Assembly (NCBI GenBank): GCA_015061725.1
Contig: SUVX01000018.1
Location: 1 to 59,297, forward strand
Length of the DNA stretch: 59,297 nucleotides
Direction of reading: 5' to 3'
Source of the DNA: Lentisphaerota bacterium
GTDB lineage: Bacteria; Verrucomicrobiota; Lentisphaeria; Victivallales; Victivallaceae
In this document: piece by piece, positions 39,490 to 48,643 of the stretch
Layout of the letters: the number at the start of each line of letters is the position of its first letter
Numbering within the stretch: the stretch's first letter is position 1
Notes under the pieces: generated by a model
What the model was told of the DNA's origin: nothing
Database searches by the model: none
What the model saw: only the letters and a program-made list of their open reading frames with translations
Program-made: the position numbers and the translations under genes

Positions 39490-40296
39490 ATGAAAAACAT
39501 CCATTCCGTTTCCGACCATGGGCGGGTAAAACAACATTGTTTTACCCTGATTGAACTCCTCGTTGTAATTGCCATTATTGCAATTTTAGCGGCGATGCTG
39601 CTGCCGGCATTGCAGCAGGCACGAGAACGCGGACGGGGGATCAGTTGTGTCAGCAATATGAAGCAGCTGGGATTTGCCAACGGTCAGTATATGAGCGATT
39701 ACAGTTACTATGTTCCCCGTCTGACAGATTACAGCTGGGTGCCGCGTCTTCTGGTTTATTTGGGCGGGGATGTCCGCAGGAATCCTCAGGGGCAGCTGCA
39801 TGTTCCCAAAACGGCGAATTTCCCGATTTTGCATTGTCCCAGTGCCACTATTCTTCCCAGCGCCAGCGGCGGTTCAAACAGCGTTGGAACAGGATGCAAC
39901 TACACTTCCAATCACTTTGTTACCGGTAAAGCGATTTGCGAATACCGGAGCAACGGGGGAACCAACTTCAGTCCGTCCGGTTCCAGTAAGGCAGATAAAA
40001 TCAGACGTGCCAGTCAGGTTTATCTTTTTCTTGAACACTCTGACATGACCACCTGGTACAGCGGCGTGGATGCCAGCGGCTACGATAAATACGGCTACCG
40101 GCATCCGGGACGTACCGGATTTACTTTCAGCAAAGATGCTGCTGGTAAGGATGTTCCCAACAGCGCCCGTATCAACGTGACCATGTGTGACGGCAGCGTC
40201 AAAACACGCAGCGGCAACATTGGACTGATTAAGGAACTTGCCAACAACTGGAACATCAGTCAGGCTGCTGATTGGTCAGATGCTTACGATATTTAA
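39490..40296 (+). CDS. type IV pilin-like pseudopilin (3)
   Basis: 268 aa. AAAGGAG eight bases before ATG 39490 sets the start; the upstream in-frame ATG at 39442 has none. Leader [17 protein letters not shown] then [33 protein letters not shown], the stem helix of the family. [26 protein letters not shown] is the usual next segment. Near the C-terminus [14 protein letters not shown] has the DG of the H-X9-DG motif but not its His. The codons before FTLIE form a 10-bp-stem hairpin (39524-39547), as in the other two pseudopilins. Followed 21 bp later by the 559-aa secreted protein. Confidence 0.9.
   Translation: MKNIHSVSDHGRVKQHCFTLIELLVVIAIIAILAAMLLPALQQARERGRGISCVSNMKQLGFANGQYMSDYSYYVPRLTDYSWVPRLLVYLGGDVRRNPQGQLHVPKTANFPILHCPSATILPSASGGSNSVGTGCNYTSNHFVTGKAICEYRSNGGTNFSPSGSSKADKIRRASQVYLFLEHSDMTTWYSGVDASGYDKYGYRHPGRTGFTFSKDAAGKDVPNSARINVTMCDGSVKTRSGNIGLIKELANNWNISQAADWSDAYDI
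39524..39547. repeat. hairpin at the prepilin leader codons of pseudopilin 3
   Basis: GGGTAAAACA-ACAT-TGTTTTACCC, a perfect 10-bp stem with a 4-nt loop, whose right arm encodes C-F-T just before LIELL. Pseudopilins 1 and 2 have a different 10-bp stem with a 4-nt loop at nearly the same place. Confidence 0.85.
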
Positions 40297-40317
40297 TAAG
40301 AAATAATTGGAGAAAAA

Positions 40318-41997
40318 ATGAAACATCTTTTATTATGTCTGTTTTGTGCAGCCTTTGCTCTCGGAGCTGAAAATTATTATAAACTGCCCGCAGTCAAATT
40401 GATCCATGACGGATGGTCCTTTCACTATCAGCCGCTTCACAAGGGAATGACTCCCTCCCGCAAATGTGTTGCCACCACTGAAAGTATCCGCAGAGATATT
40501 GCAATGATGGAAAAGAGTATGCCCGGCAGCGGTATCGTTATCCGCTTTTTTTCCGACAAAAAATGTTCCGGCGGCAAATCTTATAACATCGGTGCTGTTT
40601 TCGGCGGGGAAAAGCTCAAATATGAATATTTTAAAAAGGATATTGAAAATCTCCGCAATACGAAATTCAAAAAGTTCACCGACAACTTTCTGGGACTGAG
40701 CGTAAGTCCCGGCAATGTGGATTGGTTTGACGACAAGGCATGGGCAGTTGTCTGCAACAACCATAAAGTTATTTCCCGGGTTGCCAGAGAAAGCCGGATG
40801 GTCGGCTTGAAACTTGATATTGAAGAATACGGACAGAACACCATGTGGCGTTTCAAACCGCAAAATGGACGCTCTCTGGAAGAAACGGTCAAAAAAGTGC
40901 GTCAGCGCGGACAGGAATTCGGCAAGGCGATATTCGGTGAATTTCCTGATATCCACCTGTTGTGTTACTGGTGGCTCTCCCTTGCCCGTACAAAAAATGA
41001 TACGTTCCACATGGACCGTGCCGAATACATGGTCGCTCCCTTTGTCAACGGTATGTATGATGTGATGCCTGAGGGCGTTACCATCCACGAAGGAAACGAA
41101 TCCTGCGCCTACCGTTCCAACAATGAAACGGAATTCAATCATCTTTCTATTGACCTGCGCAAGAATTTTCTGCGCTGCCTTGATCCCAAACATCTGCGGA
41201 AATACCGTGCGCAGACCATGCTTGCGCCGGGACTTTATCTTGACCCGCATTTCAGCGGAAAAGCTAATTTCTGGAGCAATCAGCTGAAACCGGATCTGCA
41301 GAAAATGGGCGGCGTCAAACTGCTCAAACGCAATATTGTCCAGGCGGCTGAAGTTGCGGATATGTATGTCTGGCTGTGGCATGAACGTTTTGCCTGGTAT
41401 CCCAGTCATCACCCTGCCAAGGTTCAGGATGTGAACAAAATTGCCCCGAAATTGACTGAAGATATTGATCTTCTGCTCAAACCCATGCCGCGTGCAGCTC
41501 AAGTGGTCAAGGAGCGCAAACTGCGCAATCTGGTGAGAAACGGAGACTTTTCCACTCCCGGCAAAGGCAAACAGGCTTTGGCATTTTTCAGCGAATGGTA
41601 CAGCAAAAAACAGGGCAAATTTTTTCACAAAAACGTCAAAGGCAACGGCGTTGCGGCTGCTTCGGGCGTAATCAGTTCCTGTATCATGCAGAACTTTAAA
41701 GCAAAATCCGGAGAAATGTACCTTGTCCGCTGCAAGGGTGGAAATTTGGGTAAAAATACGACGGCTGTCGCCAAAATCACCGTTTCCTGGAAGATGCCCG
41801 GCGGAGAACGTTTTGCCGATTATCTGAACCGCGGATATGTTTTCCGCAGAGGTTTGAATAAACTGGAACAGACAGAATTTACCGTCGTCGTTCCCGAAGG
41901 CGCAGAAACCCTTGAACTTATGCTCAGCGCCGGAAATTGTCAGAAGGGCGATGAGATCCAATTTGATGATCTCGAACTTTACAAGCTCGTTGACTGA
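40318..41997 (+). CDS. secreted putative glycan-active protein, TIM-barrel-like
   Basis: 559 aa with a signal peptide (MKHLLLCLFCAAFALGA). The N-terminal ~400 residues alternate strands and helices in a way that suits a TIM barrel: AVKLIHDGWSFHYQPL, GIVIRFFSDKK, FLGLSVSPGNVDWFDDKAWAVVCN, GLKLDIEEYGQNTMWRF, DIHLLCYWWLSLA, ADMYVWLWHERFAWYP; Asp/Glu pairs such as DIEEYG could be catalytic. I cannot name the family. The last ~140 residues (LVRNGDFSTPG ... GDEIQFDDLELYKL) are a carbohydrate-binding jelly-roll of the CBM4/9 style. It follows pseudopilin 3 by 21 bp, the same pairing as at 26-32 kb. Confidence 0.65.
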   Translation: MKHLLLCLFCAAFALGAENYYKLPAVKLIHDGWSFHYQPLHKGMTPSRKCVATTESIRRDIAMMEKSMPGSGIVIRFFSDKKCSGGKSYNIGAVFGGEKLKYEYFKKDIENLRNTKFKKFTDNFLGLSVSPGNVDWFDDKAWAVVCNNHKVISRVARESRMVGLKLDIEEYGQNTMWRFKPQNGRSLEETVKKVRQRGQEFGKAIFGEFPDIHLLCYWWLSLARTKNDTFHMDRAEYMVAPFVNGMYDVMPEGVTIHEGNESCAYRSNNETEFNHLSIDLRKNFLRCLDPKHLRKYRAQTMLAPGLYLDPHFSGKANFWSNQLKPDLQKMGGVKLLKRNIVQAAEVADMYVWLWHERFAWYPSHHPAKVQDVNKIAPKLTEDIDLLLKPMPRAAQVVKERKLRNLVRNGDFSTPGKGKQALAFFSEWYSKKQGKFFHKNVKGNGVAAASGVISSCIMQNFKAKSGEMYLVRCKGGNLGKNTTAVAKITVSWKMPGGERFADYLNRGYVFRRGLNKLEQTEFTVVVPEGAETLELMLSAGNCQKGDEIQFDDLELYKLVD

Positions 41998-42078
41998 AAT
42001 AAAACAATAATCAAAGGCTCTGTTTCCTATATGGGTAGATATTACCGACAGGGTACTGTTCTTACTTTAAAAATACCT

Positions 42079-42156
42079 CGCTTTTCTTGAAAAGGGTTGG
42101 GGTTTGGGGAAGGGAAAAACCTCTTTTCTCGTGAAAAGAAGTTTTCCCTTCCCCAA
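42079..42156 (+). repeat. dispersed palindromic repeat, copy 2
   Basis: Imperfect palindrome with centre TCTCGTGA and arms GGGGAAGGGAAAAAC.../...GTTTTCCCTTCCCC, preceded by CGCTTTTCTTGAAAAGG and a G/T-rich segment. Core, centre and one-sided flank all match copy 1 at 2179-2265 in the opposite orientation, with differences along the arms that mostly keep pairing. Confidence 0.8.
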
Positions 42157-42191
42157 GAGCCATCGACCCTTATCGGGAACAGCGCGTAATC

Positions 42192-42233
42192 AAAAAAACA
42201 GCGGACAGAATTGAAATGTCCGCTGTTTTTTTT
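42192..42233. terminator. bidirectional rho-independent terminator
   Basis: A7 then CAGCGGACA (42199-42207), loop GAATTGAAA, TGTCCGCTG (42217-42225), then eight T. Serves the 559-aa gene on the plus strand and the thioredoxin gene on the minus strand. Confidence 0.85.
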
Positions 42234-42263
42234 AGATGCTGTATCAGAAAGACAATCGGACTT

Positions 42264-43736
42264 TTAATTTCCCCAGATGATATTGCAGGGTAACGCTGCT
42301 GCAAGTGTATCTTTGCTTTCAGGCAGGGAGAGGGCGATGCGGATTTTTAGCTGCTTTTCTGTTGCGGGGCGTCTTGCCGCCAAAACAGCTGTAAATACAC
42401 CTTTCCCTTTTCCGGAATGGAACGGACTGCCAAGATATGCAGAATCTGCTCTCAGCCATATACGGCAATTGCCCCCGGGCGGCAGTTGGTAACGGACTTT
42501 GAAATATATTCTTTTTTCAAGGGGAACTTTGATGACATGACCCGGTGAAAAATGATTGTTGACTTCTGTTTCGCTCCAACCCCACGCAACGACTTGAAAT
42601 TTCATTTTTGATTTGATTTTTTCTGTTTCAATATGCGCTTTCCGGGCATTGGCAGATTTTGTTTTTTTCAAATTGTTCAGCAGGGGGGCAAGCTTGGCTG
42701 GCGGATATTTGAGCCATTTCGGAGGTCTCGGCGTTTTGCGGTTGGGAACACTTCTGAGTACATTGCTGATTCTCTTCATATATTTTTTCAGAGGGCTGTA
42801 TCCGCTGATTGAGCCGATCAGTCTGCCGTCAGGGGTCAGAATAAATGCTGCCGGTGCGCCTTTGTAAATACGCAGAGGCTTTACGATCAGTTCGTTATAA
42901 AGTTTTTGTTCCTCCGGCTGTTTGCCGTGAGGATAATCCAGATAAACCAGAATCAAATTTCTTGAAGCAAATGTTTTGAATGTCCTGGAATCAAGGACTT
43001 CTTTATACAGACGGTTGCACCAGCTGCACCAATCCGAGCCGGTTGTCAGGATAAAGATTTTTTTATTTGTTCTTTTTGCGGCGGCAAATGCCGTATCCAT
43101 GCTTATATGCCATTGGGGAGACGGACCTTTTTTCCACTGCGATCCATTGCTGTTCCGGTTGGCTGATGCGTTTGAATTACGGTTATTGCCGGAAGAGATT
43201 TTTTCCCGGTAATCCTGATAGGTAAGAGGTTTGTAATCTGCTTTTTTCCAGGCGTCGGCCGCATCGGCACCGAGCAGCGTAACATCCCAGCGGGCATTGT
43301 CTGAAATGATTTTGCCGTTTGGGTCAAATACGATCAAACGGGGAATTCCGTTGACACGGAATTTGCGTCTTATCTGTGCCAGTTTTTGCGCATCAAAAGG
43401 AATGGCAGACCACGGCATGTTTGCTTTCTGCATATATTGCCGCATGGCATCGGGCGTCCTGTCGGAACTTGCAAAGACGACTTCGATGTTTTTCTTTCCG
43501 GCGCAGGAGTTGTAGAAATCAACCAACTTCGGCGTGAATAATCGGCAAGGACCGCACCATGATGCAGAAAAATAAACGGCAACTGTTTTGCCTGTGAGGA
43601 CTTTTTCAGCATTGATTACCCTGCCGTTTTTATAGACAAGATTTTCAGAAAAACTTTCAGAAAACCAATGTCCCGCTGCGGAAAGCTGAACTGCACAGAA
43701 AAATGTAATAATGGAAAAGACAATGCGTGTTTTCAT
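42264..43736 (-). CDS. secreted double-thioredoxin-domain protein
   Basis: 490 aa with a signal peptide (MKTRIVFSIITFFCAVQLSAAG), so it acts in the periplasm or outside. Residues ~30-165 are a nucleoredoxin/tryparedoxin-type domain with WCGPC at 60-64 and the cis-Pro in NGIPRLIVFD. After a low-complexity Asn/Ser linker (~181-200), residues ~205-330 form a second thioredoxin domain with CSWC at 237-240 (GSDWCSWCNRLYKEV) and the cis-Pro region KGAPAAFILTPDG. The last ~110 residues are beta-rich and not recognised. It probably reduces or makes disulphides in exported proteins. It has its own transcript with a shared terminator. Confidence 0.85.
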   Translation of the reverse strand: MKTRIVFSIITFFCAVQLSAAGHWFSESFSENLVYKNGRVINAEKVLTGKTVAVYFSASWCGPCRLFTPKLVDFYNSCAGKKNIEVVFASSDRTPDAMRQYMQKANMPWSAIPFDAQKLAQIRRKFRVNGIPRLIVFDPNGKIISDNARWDVTLLGADAADAWKKADYKPLTYQDYREKISSGNNRNSNASANRNSNGSQWKKGPSPQWHISMDTAFAAAKRTNKKIFILTTGSDWCSWCNRLYKEVLDSRTFKTFASRNLILVYLDYPHGKQPEEQKLYNELIVKPLRIYKGAPAAFILTPDGRLIGSISGYSPLKKYMKRISNVLRSVPNRKTPRPPKWLKYPPAKLAPLLNNLKKTKSANARKAHIETEKIKSKMKFQVVAWGWSETEVNNHFSPGHVIKVPLEKRIYFKVRYQLPPGGNCRIWLRADSAYLGSPFHSGKGKGVFTAVLAARRPATEKQLKIRIALSLPESKDTLAAALPCNIIWGN

Positions 43737-43832
43737 TTTTATAATACCCGTGTTATCAATATTTTAGCATATCCTTTTATAGTATACATCAGGGAAATGA
43801 TTTTTTCAAGCAGCAGCGGATATTAAAAAAAT

Positions 43833-43865
43833 AAAAGATATTGAATTTCTAATCCAATATCTTTT
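43833..43865 (-). terminator. terminator of the lyase operon
   Basis: On the minus strand AAAAGATATTG (43865-43855), 11-nt loop, CAATATCTTTT (43843-43833), then a T-rich stretch. The stem overlaps the stop codon of the isomerase gene. Confidence 0.65.
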
Positions 43866-44601
43866 TGAAGGGAGCCAGAGCGCGGATGGCTTCGGGCAGA
43901 TCGGGCAGTTCTTTGTGCCACATTTTTTCATGTTCACAGGTTATCAGACCTGAATAATTCTGTTCTTTTAAGAGATTGAATAATTCTGTCAGCGGAAACT
44001 TTCCTTTGCCGGGCAGGGTCAAGCCTGCGGGAGAACCGTCTTTGACGTGGACGTCTTTTATGAAATCTTTGAGAAGTTCCCAACTTTTGCTCAGGGATTC
44101 TTTGCCTGAGAAAAAGGTGTGATAAGTATCCCAGATGACAGGCAGAGTGCGGTCAAGTTTTTCAAAAAGTTTGCAGACGCGCTGCGCTGAAGAGAAACAG
44201 TCATGCGTTTCAAGAATCAACTCTACCGGCAAGTTCAGACTGTCAAAAAACGCAAGATTGCGCCGGGCATTGTCAAACTTATCTTCTTCAAAAGGTTCAG
44301 AAAAGGCACAGCCGCCGAAGATACGGATATAAGGTACGGCACAGTCTGCCGCCAGAAGCGCGCAGTCTTTGAGCATGGTACGGAAATCCGGACTGTCTGA
44401 AATCAGTCCGAATGATGTGCCGAGGATCAGACAGCGTTTTTCTTCCCCCAGACGGCGTAAAAGAGCGCGTTCAGGAAAATCCTTTCCGGTGATGCGAACT
44501 TCAAGAAGCGGATAATTTGCCTGCAAGCCGAAACAGGAAGCCTCTTCAAGAGTCCAGTCCGGACAACCGATCGTTGAAAATCCCCATTTGATATCCGGCA
44601 T
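43849..44601 (-). CDS. sugar phosphate isomerase/epimerase family protein
   Basis: 250 aa TIM-barrel protein of the xylose-isomerase-like/AP-endonuclease-2 fold. PLLEVRITG, YIRIFGGCAFSEPFEEDKFDNARRNLAFFDSLNLPVELILETHDCFSSAQRV, PVIWDTYHTFFSGKESLS, DVHVKDGSPAG and GLITCEHEKMWH match the usual metal-binding Glu, Asp, His and Glu of such isomerases (Glu in LILETHD, Asp and His in WDTYH, Glu in CEHEK). Substrate not known. Third gene of the minus-strand operon with the lyase and the 2-hydroxyacid dehydrogenase, 7 bp after the latter, so it likely acts on the lyase products. Confidence 0.85.
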   Translation of the reverse strand: MPDIKWGFSTIGCPDWTLEEASCFGLQANYPLLEVRITGKDFPERALLRRLGEEKRCLILGTSFGLISDSPDFRTMLKDCALLAADCAVPYIRIFGGCAFSEPFEEDKFDNARRNLAFFDSLNLPVELILETHDCFSSAQRVCKLFEKLDRTLPVIWDTYHTFFSGKESLSKSWELLKDFIKDVHVKDGSPAGLTLPGKGKFPLTELFNLLKEQNYSGLITCEHEKMWHKELPDLPEAIRALAPFKKILD

Positions 44602-44608
44602 ATTTAAC

Positions 44609-45607
44609 TTATCCTTTTTTCAGGTTTGGTGTTTCAATGGTCATGGTCAGAGTCCGTTCAGCGGTGACCAGACCGGGCAGGTCCTTTTCTCCTGAAAAGA
44701 AACGGTTGAACTGTTCCAGAATCCAGGGAATGTACCGTTTTCTGCCGGAGGCGCCTGCACAGTGCGGCGTAATGATAACGTTCGGCAGGTTTTCAAGCGG
44801 AACAGGCTCTTTGGCGGGGTCTCCGGGGAGAACGTCCAGCATGGCAGTCAGTCTGCCGGATTTGCATTCATTGAAGAGAGCATCGTAATCTATCAGCCCC
44901 GGACGTCCGCAGTTGACGATTTCAGCGCCATCGCGGAGAAGACGGAGTTTCTCTGCATTGAGCATTCCCAGATTCTGCGGCGTTTGTCCCGTAAGACAAT
45001 GCAGCTGATCGCAGTTTTCAAGGAGTTCTTCAAATGAATTTGCTTTGACGGCACCGTAAGAGGCAAGTTCCTCATTTGAAGCGTGTCCGGAATAAACCAG
45101 AATCTTTGCCGGTTCAAAGGCGCGGATACGTTTGATATAGGCTTTTGCAATATCTCCGAATCCCCAGATACCGATGACGGTATCGTGAATATCCCTGAAC
45201 GATTGGAATCCGCCCCAGTTGGCGTGTTCTCCGGCGCGGAACTTGCTGTAATCAAGAACCCGTCTCTGGAGCATGAGCGTTGCCAGAACCGCCCATTCCG
45301 ACACCGTTTCCGCTAGCAGCGGATTGGCTGAAAAAAGTGTGATATTTCTTTGGAACAATTCCGGCGTTGCAATGGGACGGACGGAACCTGCGGCATGTCC
45401 GACGATTTGCAGATGCGGCATTTTTGAGAGCCATTCTTCAGTCAGCAGCGGCGCACCCCAGGTGGTAATCAACGCTTGAGTTTCTTCAATGTCATCGGTC
45501 AGACGGAAATTATAACGTTTGAGCGTTTCATCAATTTTGCCGCTCCAGAGCATTTCTCTGCGCCCGGGGTCATTTGTCAAATAATAAACGGGAATCATTT
45601 TCTTCAC
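44609..45607 (-). CDS. D-isomer-specific 2-hydroxyacid dehydrogenase
   Basis: 332 aa NAD-dependent reductase/dehydrogenase of 2-keto acids. The Rossmann motif appears as VIGIWGFGDIAKAYIKRIRAFEPAKILVYSG (GxGxxA variant), followed by LEELLENCDQLHCLTGQTPQNLGMLNAEKLRLLRDGAEIVNCGRPGLIDYDALFNECKSGRLTAMLDVLPGDPA, and TPHCAGASGRKR holds the catalytic His. Compared with the usual text, the Arg in 'NxARG' is present as NCGRPG. It lies 6 bp after the lyase gene and probably handles a keto sugar acid from it (inference). Confidence 0.88.
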   Translation of the reverse strand: MKKMIPVYYLTNDPGRREMLWSGKIDETLKRYNFRLTDDIEETQALITTWGAPLLTEEWLSKMPHLQIVGHAAGSVRPIATPELFQRNITLFSANPLLAETVSEWAVLATLMLQRRVLDYSKFRAGEHANWGGFQSFRDIHDTVIGIWGFGDIAKAYIKRIRAFEPAKILVYSGHASNEELASYGAVKANSFEELLENCDQLHCLTGQTPQNLGMLNAEKLRLLRDGAEIVNCGRPGLIDYDALFNECKSGRLTAMLDVLPGDPAKEPVPLENLPNVIITPHCAGASGRKRYIPWILEQFNRFFSGEKDLPGLVTAERTLTMTIETPNLKKG

Positions 45608-45613
45608 CTTGAA

Positions 45614-48172
45614 TTATTGTTTGCCGGGCATGATTTTCCAATTGCCGCGTTTCCAGATACCGTAGATGCTGCCATTGTCTTTTGTGACCGTGAATTCAAG
45701 TTTTGTTCTGCCGTTGACAGCGTTCCATCTGCCGGGCGCAAGATCAAGCAGCAGTACGCGGGTGTTGTTGTTTGCAATATTGACGGTAAATGCGGTGTTT
45801 GTTACTTTGTCAACATCACCGAAAACGGTCAGATAATCACATTTTTCACCTTTGAGGAGAACTTGAATCTGTTTGCCGCTGCAAGTTGCAGAAACCGGAC
45901 GCGCTGAAAGTTTGCCGTCGTGGATTTGCAGGGCGTGAAGATAAATGTTTCCCTTGCCTGAAATTTCAATGCGGCTGCCTTTAGCCTCTCTGCGCTCAGG
46001 GAAACGGGCGGGGATATGGACTCCGTCAAAGGTACGGGCATCTTTTCCGGTCATAACTTTAATTTCTTTTTCAGCGGGGATCAGGGTTTGTACCGTTGCT
46101 CTGCCGGTTTTGTTTCCCTGACACGTTGTCAGATAAACCGCACCGTTTTTGATTTCAGGTTTTTCAAAGGAGGTCAATTGAAAAACCGGTTTGATATTTT
46201 TTCTTGTTGTTGCAAAACGATCCAGTATCAGCAGCGTTCCCGGACGGTTTCTGTTGTTCTGATTCCAGAAAACAAAACTGCGGGCGTAACTTTTTGTTCT
46301 GCCGGCATAAGAGGGGGCAAGGCTCGTTTCCAGAAAGTTGTATTCGGGTTTCTGTTTGGAGGGACCGAATCCCGCGCGGGGTGTTTCTCCGCAATAGAAA
46401 CGCTTGTCGTTGAGCAGACTCTTTGCGGTAAAGGGGGGACGGTCCGGCTGCATGTTATGTCCGCCGACATTCACCCATCTTTTCAGCCAGGGGGGACACT
46501 TCTGTTCAGGGTCGCGGAAGAGCATCATGGAGTGGACTCCGGCGGTTTTGTTCAGCAGGCGGTCATACTCCAAACCGTAATAGCGGTACTGTCCCAGTTC
46601 GGTGATGAGATATCCGCGGTAAAAGAGCTGAAAAGAACCCTGATCTCTGTGCTGATGATTGACCAGATAGTGCTTGCCGCCGTTCATTGAAAGAACAAGA
46701 TCATCGGAGTCGGGCGTAAAGTTCCATCCCGTGCGCACCGTCATACCCGGCAGGGGATCTTTGAATTGTTTGGTCAGCGGCAGTTTTGCGCGCAGATCCT
46801 GCGGTTTGACATTGGGATCATTGGCAAGCAGGAACAACACCGGATCCATCGGCTTGCTTAATTTTTTGCCGCGCAGAAGTTCCATTTTAAAGTCCGGATT
46901 TGGATAAAGCGCCATCAGACAGTTCAGCATTGTGACATTAAGAGGAATGTATTGAGGACGTTTCACTTTCCAGTTATCATCTCCCTCAATGAGGAAACAG
47001 CCGTCGGGCAGGCGCTGATAGTACCAGTAATGAGGAAAATCCTTTGCCTCTTCGGGCAGAACCTTTTTGCCGAACACACGGTAAATTTGCAGTGCCGCCA
47101 GATAGTCAAACTGTGCGCGGTACGGACCGTAGGAGGTTCCCTGACTGTGGCGTCCGCTGGGGTAGGTGAGTTTCTTGAGCGGCAGCCAGAGTTCAAACAA
47201 CTGCCAGGCAACGTATTGGTAGGGCAGGGGATCTTCATCGTAAACAGCCAGAGCCATGGAGAGCAGATCCCGGTTGAACTGCGCTTCGTTGCCGTGTCCG
47301 GCAGAGGCGTATTGGCGGAACGGTGCCCAGCCGGTTTCAAGTTCGGCTGCGTAAAAGAGCATACGTTTCCGGAAAAAGGCTTTTTCCTCTGCCGGAATCA
47401 AGTCATAGCACCAGTCATAGACTAAGGAGGCACTGAAAATCATTTCTCCGACTTTTCTGCAGATGTCCTGTCCGTTACCAAAGGTTGCAACGGAGATATA
47501 GGATTTGATAAGTTTTACTGCTTCAAGTCCTGTTTTTTTATCTCCTTTTACAAGATAATAAAAGGCTTTTGCGTTGACGGCATCCAGAAGAGCTTTGTTG
47601 TATGATACCTCTTGTCCGGGAACGATTTTAAAATCAAATGGTTTTTCAGCGGTTTTTCTGACGGAGTTCCAGACCGGCAGACTGTCGCCTTTTGTGATAT
47701 TCTTTTTCAGTTCAACGAGATATTGCTTATTTACAAACAGCCGGGGATGTCTGTTCGGGGGAGGCATGAATTCCGGTTTATAATTTCTTGCCGCCTTGGG
47801 AACGCCGTAAGGTCTTTCGGGAACAAACTGCACTTTTGAAACAGTTGTCATTTTATCATCAAATTTGAAATAAAATTTATAAGTTTCTCCGGCATTAAGA
47901 GGCACCCGTTCCAACTGTGCCGCCGCGTTGATCCGGTTGTAACCCAGCAGACGGCGGGTCAGAAGAGGTCCGTTATTCAGGCGCAGTTTGACAAAGTGCT
48001 GCTGTCCTGCGGGAATGAGCGATTTTGAATGTGAAACAATCCAGTAAGTTCCCGATTTGCGCACTTTGACGACGTAATCGGTTTTTTCGGGGGAAATTTG
48101 AAGTGTCAGTGTGCTGCCTGATAAAACACCGGCTGCTGCAATCAAAAACAGCGTGAAAAACAACTTTTTCAT
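45614..48172 (-). CDS. heparinase II/III-like polysaccharide lyase, secreted
   Basis: 852 aa with a signal peptide (MKKLFFTLFLIAAAGVLSGS). Residues ~140-470 form an alpha/alpha toroid (HPRLFVNKQYLVELKKN, YNKALLDAVNAKAFYYLVKGDKKTG, AGHGNEAQFNRDLLSMALAVYDED), and the rest are beta-sandwich. NHQHRDQGSFQLFYRGYLITELGQYRYYG (~505-533) is the characteristic segment of heparinase II/III lyases with the metal-binding His; AGVHSMMLFRD follows as usual. It should cleave an uronic-acid-containing polysaccharide by beta-elimination; substrate not determined. It starts a three-gene operon with a dehydrogenase (6 bp) and an isomerase (7 bp). Promoter TTGCAA-17-TATATT at 48222-48250. Confidence 0.85.
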   Translation of the reverse strand: MKKLFFTLFLIAAAGVLSGSTLTLQISPEKTDYVVKVRKSGTYWIVSHSKSLIPAGQQHFVKLRLNNGPLLTRRLLGYNRINAAAQLERVPLNAGETYKFYFKFDDKMTTVSKVQFVPERPYGVPKAARNYKPEFMPPPNRHPRLFVNKQYLVELKKNITKGDSLPVWNSVRKTAEKPFDFKIVPGQEVSYNKALLDAVNAKAFYYLVKGDKKTGLEAVKLIKSYISVATFGNGQDICRKVGEMIFSASLVYDWCYDLIPAEEKAFFRKRMLFYAAELETGWAPFRQYASAGHGNEAQFNRDLLSMALAVYDEDPLPYQYVAWQLFELWLPLKKLTYPSGRHSQGTSYGPYRAQFDYLAALQIYRVFGKKVLPEEAKDFPHYWYYQRLPDGCFLIEGDDNWKVKRPQYIPLNVTMLNCLMALYPNPDFKMELLRGKKLSKPMDPVLFLLANDPNVKPQDLRAKLPLTKQFKDPLPGMTVRTGWNFTPDSDDLVLSMNGGKHYLVNHQHRDQGSFQLFYRGYLITELGQYRYYGLEYDRLLNKTAGVHSMMLFRDPEQKCPPWLKRWVNVGGHNMQPDRPPFTAKSLLNDKRFYCGETPRAGFGPSKQKPEYNFLETSLAPSYAGRTKSYARSFVFWNQNNRNRPGTLLILDRFATTRKNIKPVFQLTSFEKPEIKNGAVYLTTCQGNKTGRATVQTLIPAEKEIKVMTGKDARTFDGVHIPARFPERREAKGSRIEISGKGNIYLHALQIHDGKLSARPVSATCSGKQIQVLLKGEKCDYLTVFGDVDKVTNTAFTVNIANNNTRVLLLDLAPGRWNAVNGRTKLEFTVTKDNGSIYGIWKRGNWKIMPGKQ

Positions 48173-48221
48173 ATAATAAAACCTCTGGAAATTGATTTGA
48201 AAAAAAATAATGCTTTTTTAT

Positions 48222-48250
48222 AATATACTCTCAGGGAAAGCGTATTGCAA
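48222..48250 (-). promoter_or_regulatory. promoter of the lyase operon
   Basis: On the minus strand TTGCAA (48250-48245), 17 bp, TATATT (48227-48222), 50 bp before the lyase ATG. Same architecture as the promoter at 57042-57070. Confidence 0.6.
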
Positions 48251-48253
48251 ATA

Positions 48254-48643
48254 TCACAGTAAATCGGGGGTGTAGGAGATGTTTTCTCCTGCTTGAACCT
48301 GCTCAAAAATCCATTGTGTGATAATACGGGCGACGGCAGAGATCTCTTCTTCAGTCAAAACGCGGTGCCGGGGAATGTGATGCCATTTTTCAAGACATCC
48401 CCGGCAGCAGGAACCGGTGGCATGCTGTGCAATAAAAACGACGTGTCCTCGCATGGGCGTCTGTTTTCCGTCATTGACCGGTTCCGCAGATGCAAGCCGG
48501 GCGCGGAGAATCTGTTTGGCTTGAAAACAAATCTGCTCCGGCCCCTTTTCAAGCGCATAACGTCTGCCCGCTGTATCAAGTTTGAATCTGCTGCGGAAAG
48601 CAGACGCTGACAAGCGTATTTTCAATTCCTGATAAGAAATCAT
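48254..48643 (-). CDS. DUF4186 family protein
   Basis: 129 aa. The segment NDGKQTPMRGHVVFIAQHATGSCCRGCLEKWHHIPRHRVLTEEEI is typical of DUF4186, with the CCxxC and nearby His likely binding zinc; KLRLSASAFRSRFKLD at the N-terminus also fits. Function is not known to me. Its ATG overlaps the stop of the aminotransferase gene by 4 bp. Last gene of the seven-gene minus-strand run. The promoter of the lyase operon partly follows its stop codon with no gap for a clear terminator. Confidence 0.85.
   Translation of the reverse strand: MISYQELKIRLSASAFRSRFKLDTAGRRYALEKGPEQICFQAKQILRARLASAEPVNDGKQTPMRGHVVFIAQHATGSCCRGCLEKWHHIPRHRVLTEEEISAVARIITQWIFEQVQAGENISYTPDLL

Noticed and set aside
40333..41961. 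542-codon open frame on the minus strand opposite the secreted 559-aa gene
   Set aside because: The plus-strand gene has signal peptide, ribosome site, operon context and a carbohydrate-binding end; the antisense frame has none of these and arises from codon bias.
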